Source of the DNA: Actinostola sp. cb2023
Lineage: Eukaryota > Cnidaria > Anthozoa > Actiniaria > Actinostolidae
Direction of reading: 5' to 3'
NCBI GenBank assembly: GCA_033675265.1
Contig: JAUJYZ010000724.1
Span: forward strand, 191,001 to 255,000
DNA: 64,000 bases
Shown one piece after another: positions 60,390 through 64,000 of the stretch (the first letter of the stretch is position 1; every line of letters starts with the position of its first letter). The translations under genes were made by a program, and so were the position numbers. The notes below the pieces were generated by a model, which saw only the letters and a list, made by a program, of their open reading frames with translations, was not told the DNA's origin and ran no database searches.

Positions 60390-61736
60390 ATGCTATTCAT
60401 TGCTTACGTCACGTTTGGTGCCCTGTTTGCGGTGGGTGCCATTATTCACTTCAGATGCAAAAGTGTGCAGTCCGAAGAAACATTAATAGCCAACCCAACT
60501 TTTAATTTATTCCAAGCCTCGTACTTCCGTGTTTATTTCTTGGCGTTGATGGCCGAGTGGCTACAAGGCCCCTATCTCTATAAACTCTACAGTCACTACG
60601 GGTTTATAGACACGCAGATTGCCGTTATATATATTTGCGGGTTTGCATCGAGTGTCATCTTCGGCACCTCAAGCGGCTACCTGGCAAACTGCATTGGAAG
60701 GAAGAAAGCATGTATTTTGTTCACGATTCTTTATTCAATTTGCTGCTTGACGAAGCTTTCCCGTGACTATGGCATTCTAATTGCGGGGAGGATTCTTGGC
60801 GGTGTGTCAACCTCGCTACTCTTCACAGCATTTGACGCCTGGTATGTCTACGAACACACCCAGAGTAACGACTTCCCCCCTGAATGGGTGTCGGCTACAT
60901 TTTCCAAGGCTACCATCTTCAACAGCATGATATCTATTGCTGCTGGTGTTCTTGCAAACCTAGTTGCAGACTGGATGAATTTTGGACCGGTTGCACCATT
61001 TGTTGTCGCCATTCCATTTCTCATATCTGCCGGCATTCTTATTCAGTTCACATGGGATGAAAACTATGGCGGACGATCTGGCAATTTATTCAAACCGTGT
61101 TTTGAATGCTTACGGCACATTGTCCAGAACAAAAGGATCTTACTACTGGGTGTGGTCAATTCCCTGTTCGAGAGTGCAATGTACATTTTTGTATTTTTGT
61201 GGACACCGGTGTTGGACAGGTCTCACCTCTTCCCACCGTTAGGGATCATATTCTCGTCATTCATGCTGTGCGTCTTAGTTGGAGGATATTTCTTCAATTT
61301 CACTGTCAATCAGAGAATTTCTCCGATAAAAATGGTTATATTGTCAGTCACAATTGCATCGGTTGCTAATATTGGTGCTGCCCTTGCCAGCGCTAACCAT
61401 CCACGGACATCATTTCTGATGTTCATCCTCCTTGAACTGTCATGTGGAATCTACTTCCCTGCGATGGGATGGCTGCGACAGAAGATCCTCCCAGAGGCTC
61501 ACCATTCTGGCATCATAAACTGGTTCAGGGTACCTCTGAATACTATTGCAGCGATTGTGCTACTGGCTTTGCATGACACGCATAGTAGTCACGGCATTAC
61601 CGCAATATTTGCAATGTGTTCTATATTGCTGGTGATAGCTGCAGTATCTGGAATTAGACTCATGGTTTTGACACGCAATGATGATAGTTTGAAACTCAAC
61701 CACTTGGATAATGAAGAAGATAGAATAGGATTGTAG
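60390..61736 (+). CDS. MFSD5: MFSD5, molybdate-anion transporter family (MFS)
   Basis: One uninterrupted frame of 448 residues, close to the 450 of human MFSD5, with its start and end matching the family. It is a 12-helix major-facilitator membrane protein; members of this family (MOT2 in plants and algae) move molybdate, and animal MFSD5 is described as a plasma-membrane molybdate/solute transporter. Visible marks: N-terminal hydrophobic helix (residues 1-20), YFRVYFLALMAEWLQGPYLY, the MFS motif GYLANCIGRKK (96-106), FDAWYVYEH (148-156), NFGPVAPFVVAIP, LFESAMYIFVFLWTPVLD, and ELSCGIYFPAMGWLR with NWFRVPL near the end. A TTTCTTTCAG acceptor 75 bases upstream implies a spliced 5' UTR. Codon use and frame are intact; it looks functional. 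Confidence 0.95.
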   Translation: MLFIAYVTFGALFAVGAIIHFRCKSVQSEETLIANPTFNLFQASYFRVYFLALMAEWLQGPYLYKLYSHYGFIDTQIAVIYICGFASSVIFGTSSGYLANCIGRKKACILFTILYSICCLTKLSRDYGILIAGRILGGVSTSLLFTAFDAWYVYEHTQSNDFPPEWVSATFSKATIFNSMISIAAGVLANLVADWMNFGPVAPFVVAIPFLISAGILIQFTWDENYGGRSGNLFKPCFECLRHIVQNKRILLLGVVNSLFESAMYIFVFLWTPVLDRSHLFPPLGIIFSSFMLCVLVGGYFFNFTVNQRISPIKMVILSVTIASVANIGAALASANHPRTSFLMFILLELSCGIYFPAMGWLRQKILPEAHHSGIINWFRVPLNTIAAIVLLALHDTHSSHGITAIFAMCSILLVIAAVSGIRLMVLTRNDDSLKLNHLDNEEDRIGL

Positions 61737-61973
61737 AATGATGCAAATTACTCCTAATAGTTAATGGGGATTGCCAAGAAATGAGGGGCGTATCACAGGA
61801 ATGTGTAGTACCACAGTGTATGATCGTTGTAGTTTATGATACAAAATGTTCCTAATAGTTAATGCCAAGACACACAAAGGGACGTATTGCAGGAACGTTT
61901 AGCACATTAATGTCCATGCCACAAATCTCCCATCAATGATGTATGTTACTGACTGCAAGAATGACGTATGTGA

Positions 61974-62440
61974 TCTCTGATCAAAATCTAAATTCTCTTT
62001 CAGATTCTTTGAATTCCAAAGGAGAATTTGGGTTTTGATCACAAGTCACTTGTACTGTTCTTGCATGGACCCCTTCAGTTAGGGTTACTCTCACTGATCA
62101 AAATCTAAATTCTCCTGAAGACTCTTTGAATTCCAAAGGAGAATTTTGATTTTGATCACAAGTCACTTACACTGTTCTTACATGGACCCCTACAGTTAGG
62201 GTTACTCTGACCAAAATCTAAATTCCCTTGAGATTCTTTGAATTCTATAAGAGAATTTGGATTTTGATCACAAGTCAATTACACTGTTCTTACATGGACC
62301 CCTTCAGTTAGGGCTAGTAGTCTGATCAAAATCTAAATTCTCCTTCAGATTCTTTGAATTCTATAAGAGAATTTGGATTTTGATCACAAGTCGCTTACAC
62401 TCTTCTTGCATGTATGTACATGGATGGACCCCTTCAATTT
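61974..62440. repeat. Tandem repeat downstream of MFSD5, about 115-bp unit, 4 units
   Basis: Each unit has GATCAAAATCTAAATTCTC, then TTTGAATTC, then GAGAATTTGGATTTTGATCA, so each can form a hairpin of about 55 bases, followed by TGCATGGACCCCTTCAGTTA. If transcribed it lies in the MFSD5 3' UTR. Confidence 0.92.
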
Positions 62441-62899
62441 TTCAGAAAAAACGTTATGGTGACATAATGTTCATTTGTACCCTATATACATTGCCCATCA
62501 TATAAAACAGGTTGGACATCAGGAGTGATGTCCCCATGGTGTGTCCTTACAATATCTCTGCACAATGTCTACACGATATGTCTGCAAAATATGTCCGCAT
62601 GATTACATGTACATGTATGTACCCATGACATGTCTCCACGAGACAATGTACATGTACGTACGTCCCTGATGTCTCCTGAAATTAATGCATTTAATGCCCC
62701 ACAACACAATATAAGTCCCTGATATGTCCCCTGAAATAAATGTACATACACTAGTTAGTACTGTAATTAGTTAATTAATTTCTATTAGGAAGAGATAGTG
62801 TTGACCTGTGCAGCCAATTTTTAGTGTCCTGTGAAGCTGTTACATTTGTAAGTATCGGTAATGATATGGTGCGAGAATGTGCAATTTGGCATTAAATTG

Positions 62900-62905
62900 A
62901 ATAAA
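62900..62905 (+). terminator. Candidate poly(A) signal for MFSD5
   Basis: AATAAA about 1.16 kb after the stop codon, the first canonical one seen with a T-rich stretch (TGTATTTTT) behind it. Another AAATAAATG occurs earlier at about 62733, so the site is tentative. Confidence 0.35.
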
Positions 62906-64000
62906 TGTATTTTTCAGTAAGTCCGACATTCCATGAGTTCAACATAGTCCCAAATTACACGAGAGCCATTAAAATGTAATAATATTGATGGAAAAAAATT
63001 CAACCAGAATCGAGAAAAAAGAGAAAATAATGTTTCATACAGCTAGAGAACTGTCAAAATGGAGTGAATATCTTCACTTTAAATGAATGTTTAGCTTTTA
63101 TTGGATAATAAAACTAATTAAAATACCATTTTGGAATTTGTTGTTAATTAAAGTTTTGCTTTAATTTTTTTTTTATAACTAATTTTTTTTCTTTTTACAA
63201 ATTATTCTGTCTACCTACTAAGTATTACCTCAACCTTGCTAAATCCTATTTCCCTTGGTTCTTTTCTCTGGTTTTGACACACTTTACTGGGTTTATTAAA
63301 ATCATGCTAGAATGACTCTTAAACTGGGTTTATTTAAATCATGCTAGAATGACTCTTAAATTGTCATCAATAGTACTCATTATAGTGTCAGACTATACAT
63401 GTATATGGACTAAAACAGTCTCAAATCTACTGAGGAGATGACATTCCATTTCACTTCCTACATGTGTGTGTTTTTGTAATATAACAAACACAAGAAAGAG
63501 TTCTTCCTCATGTTTTCAGAACACCGAGAAGTGTGTTGAAAAAAACCCTGAGGTGCACCTGAGTTCTTTAAATCAAACTTTCAGGTGTTTGGATATTGAA
63601 TGAAACACTCATGTTTAATCTACAGACTTTGTGGTTGACGAAAGTATTGCCAACACCCCTCTCCCTTGTCCAATGTTGGAGACTTACACTGTAGCAAATG
63701 ATCAGACCGCAGCAGTTTGAAAACCAACTTTGTATTGGGGGAAAGGGGGTCACTGTGTGTAGAACTAAGTGTGTGTAGACTTTTGTTGAATGCTGTAGCT
63801 TCTCTAGCTCTAACCATAATGATTCTTGGAGGAAGGCAATTAGTTAAAAGTTGACCAAATTGCATGCTAATTAAGACCACATATCCAAACCTCCTTCACG
63901 GCAGTGATGTCATTTGTTTTGTCCACGTGAATTCACAGGTAGCCCAAGCTCACTGTTTGTGGCTATTTATTAGAGATATATTTGACTAAACGAAACATGG
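62906..64000. other. Downstream region without recognised genes
   Basis: AT-rich sequence with a 37-bp direct repeat (two units, 63286-63359, ACTGGGTTTATT to GACTCTTAA) and one CACAGGTAGCCCAAG motif at 63934-63948. No supported coding region. Confidence 0.6.

Overview
This window is animal nuclear DNA, most likely from a cnidarian and probably an anthozoan (coral or sea anemone). The reasons are spliced genes with GT-AG introns, secreted proteins that combine a PAN/apple domain, a thrombospondin type 1 (TSP1) repeat and a discoidin (F5/8 type C) domain, a complete MFSD5-type transporter, and a very dense load of palindromic MITEs. The assignment to Anthozoa is inference from gene style and repeat style, not proven.

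From 1 to about 47,600 the window holds three head-to-tail copies of one six-exon gene (460-16521, 25744-34004, 40958-45371; all +). Each encodes a predicted secreted protein of about 350 residues: signal peptide, PAN/apple domain, short Cys-rich linker on a 79-base exon, TSP1 repeat, discoidin domain. All three splice into intact reading frames with matching phases. Copies 1 and 2 are the closest pair and share several intron insertions that copy 3 lacks. Introns differ mostly by transposon insertions, so each copy serves as an empty-site control for the others. This gives clean target-site duplications for a nested hAT transposon, a TTAA element, a 2.26-kb terminal-inverted-repeat element and several MITEs.

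Each of the three genes runs directly into its own array of a 62-bp minisatellite (about 6.9, 1.6 and 2.3 kb). The first repeat unit begins inside the last coding exon, so every unit carries a copy of the last codons and the stop codon. Array 1 ends against the first two exons of a minus-strand 26S proteasome subunit gene (PSMD2/RPN1) whose remaining exons are not seen. Array 2 is followed at once by an unrelated satellite of about 188 bp (35.56-39.64 kb).

From 47.6 to 55.1 kb there is no recognisable gene, only inverted-repeat elements and an 86-bp tandem array that is an amplified arm of a MITE. From 55.1 to 61.7 kb lie two ordinary divergent genes: a two-exon F-box protein gene (minus strand) with an internal domain duplication, and MFSD5 (+), a major-facilitator transporter of the molybdate-transporter family. 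The last 2.3 kb is MFSD5 downstream sequence with a 4-unit tandem repeat.

No tRNA, rRNA or CRISPR array was recognised. Coordinates of exons come from reading splice sites and phase by eye; no transcript or database evidence was available.
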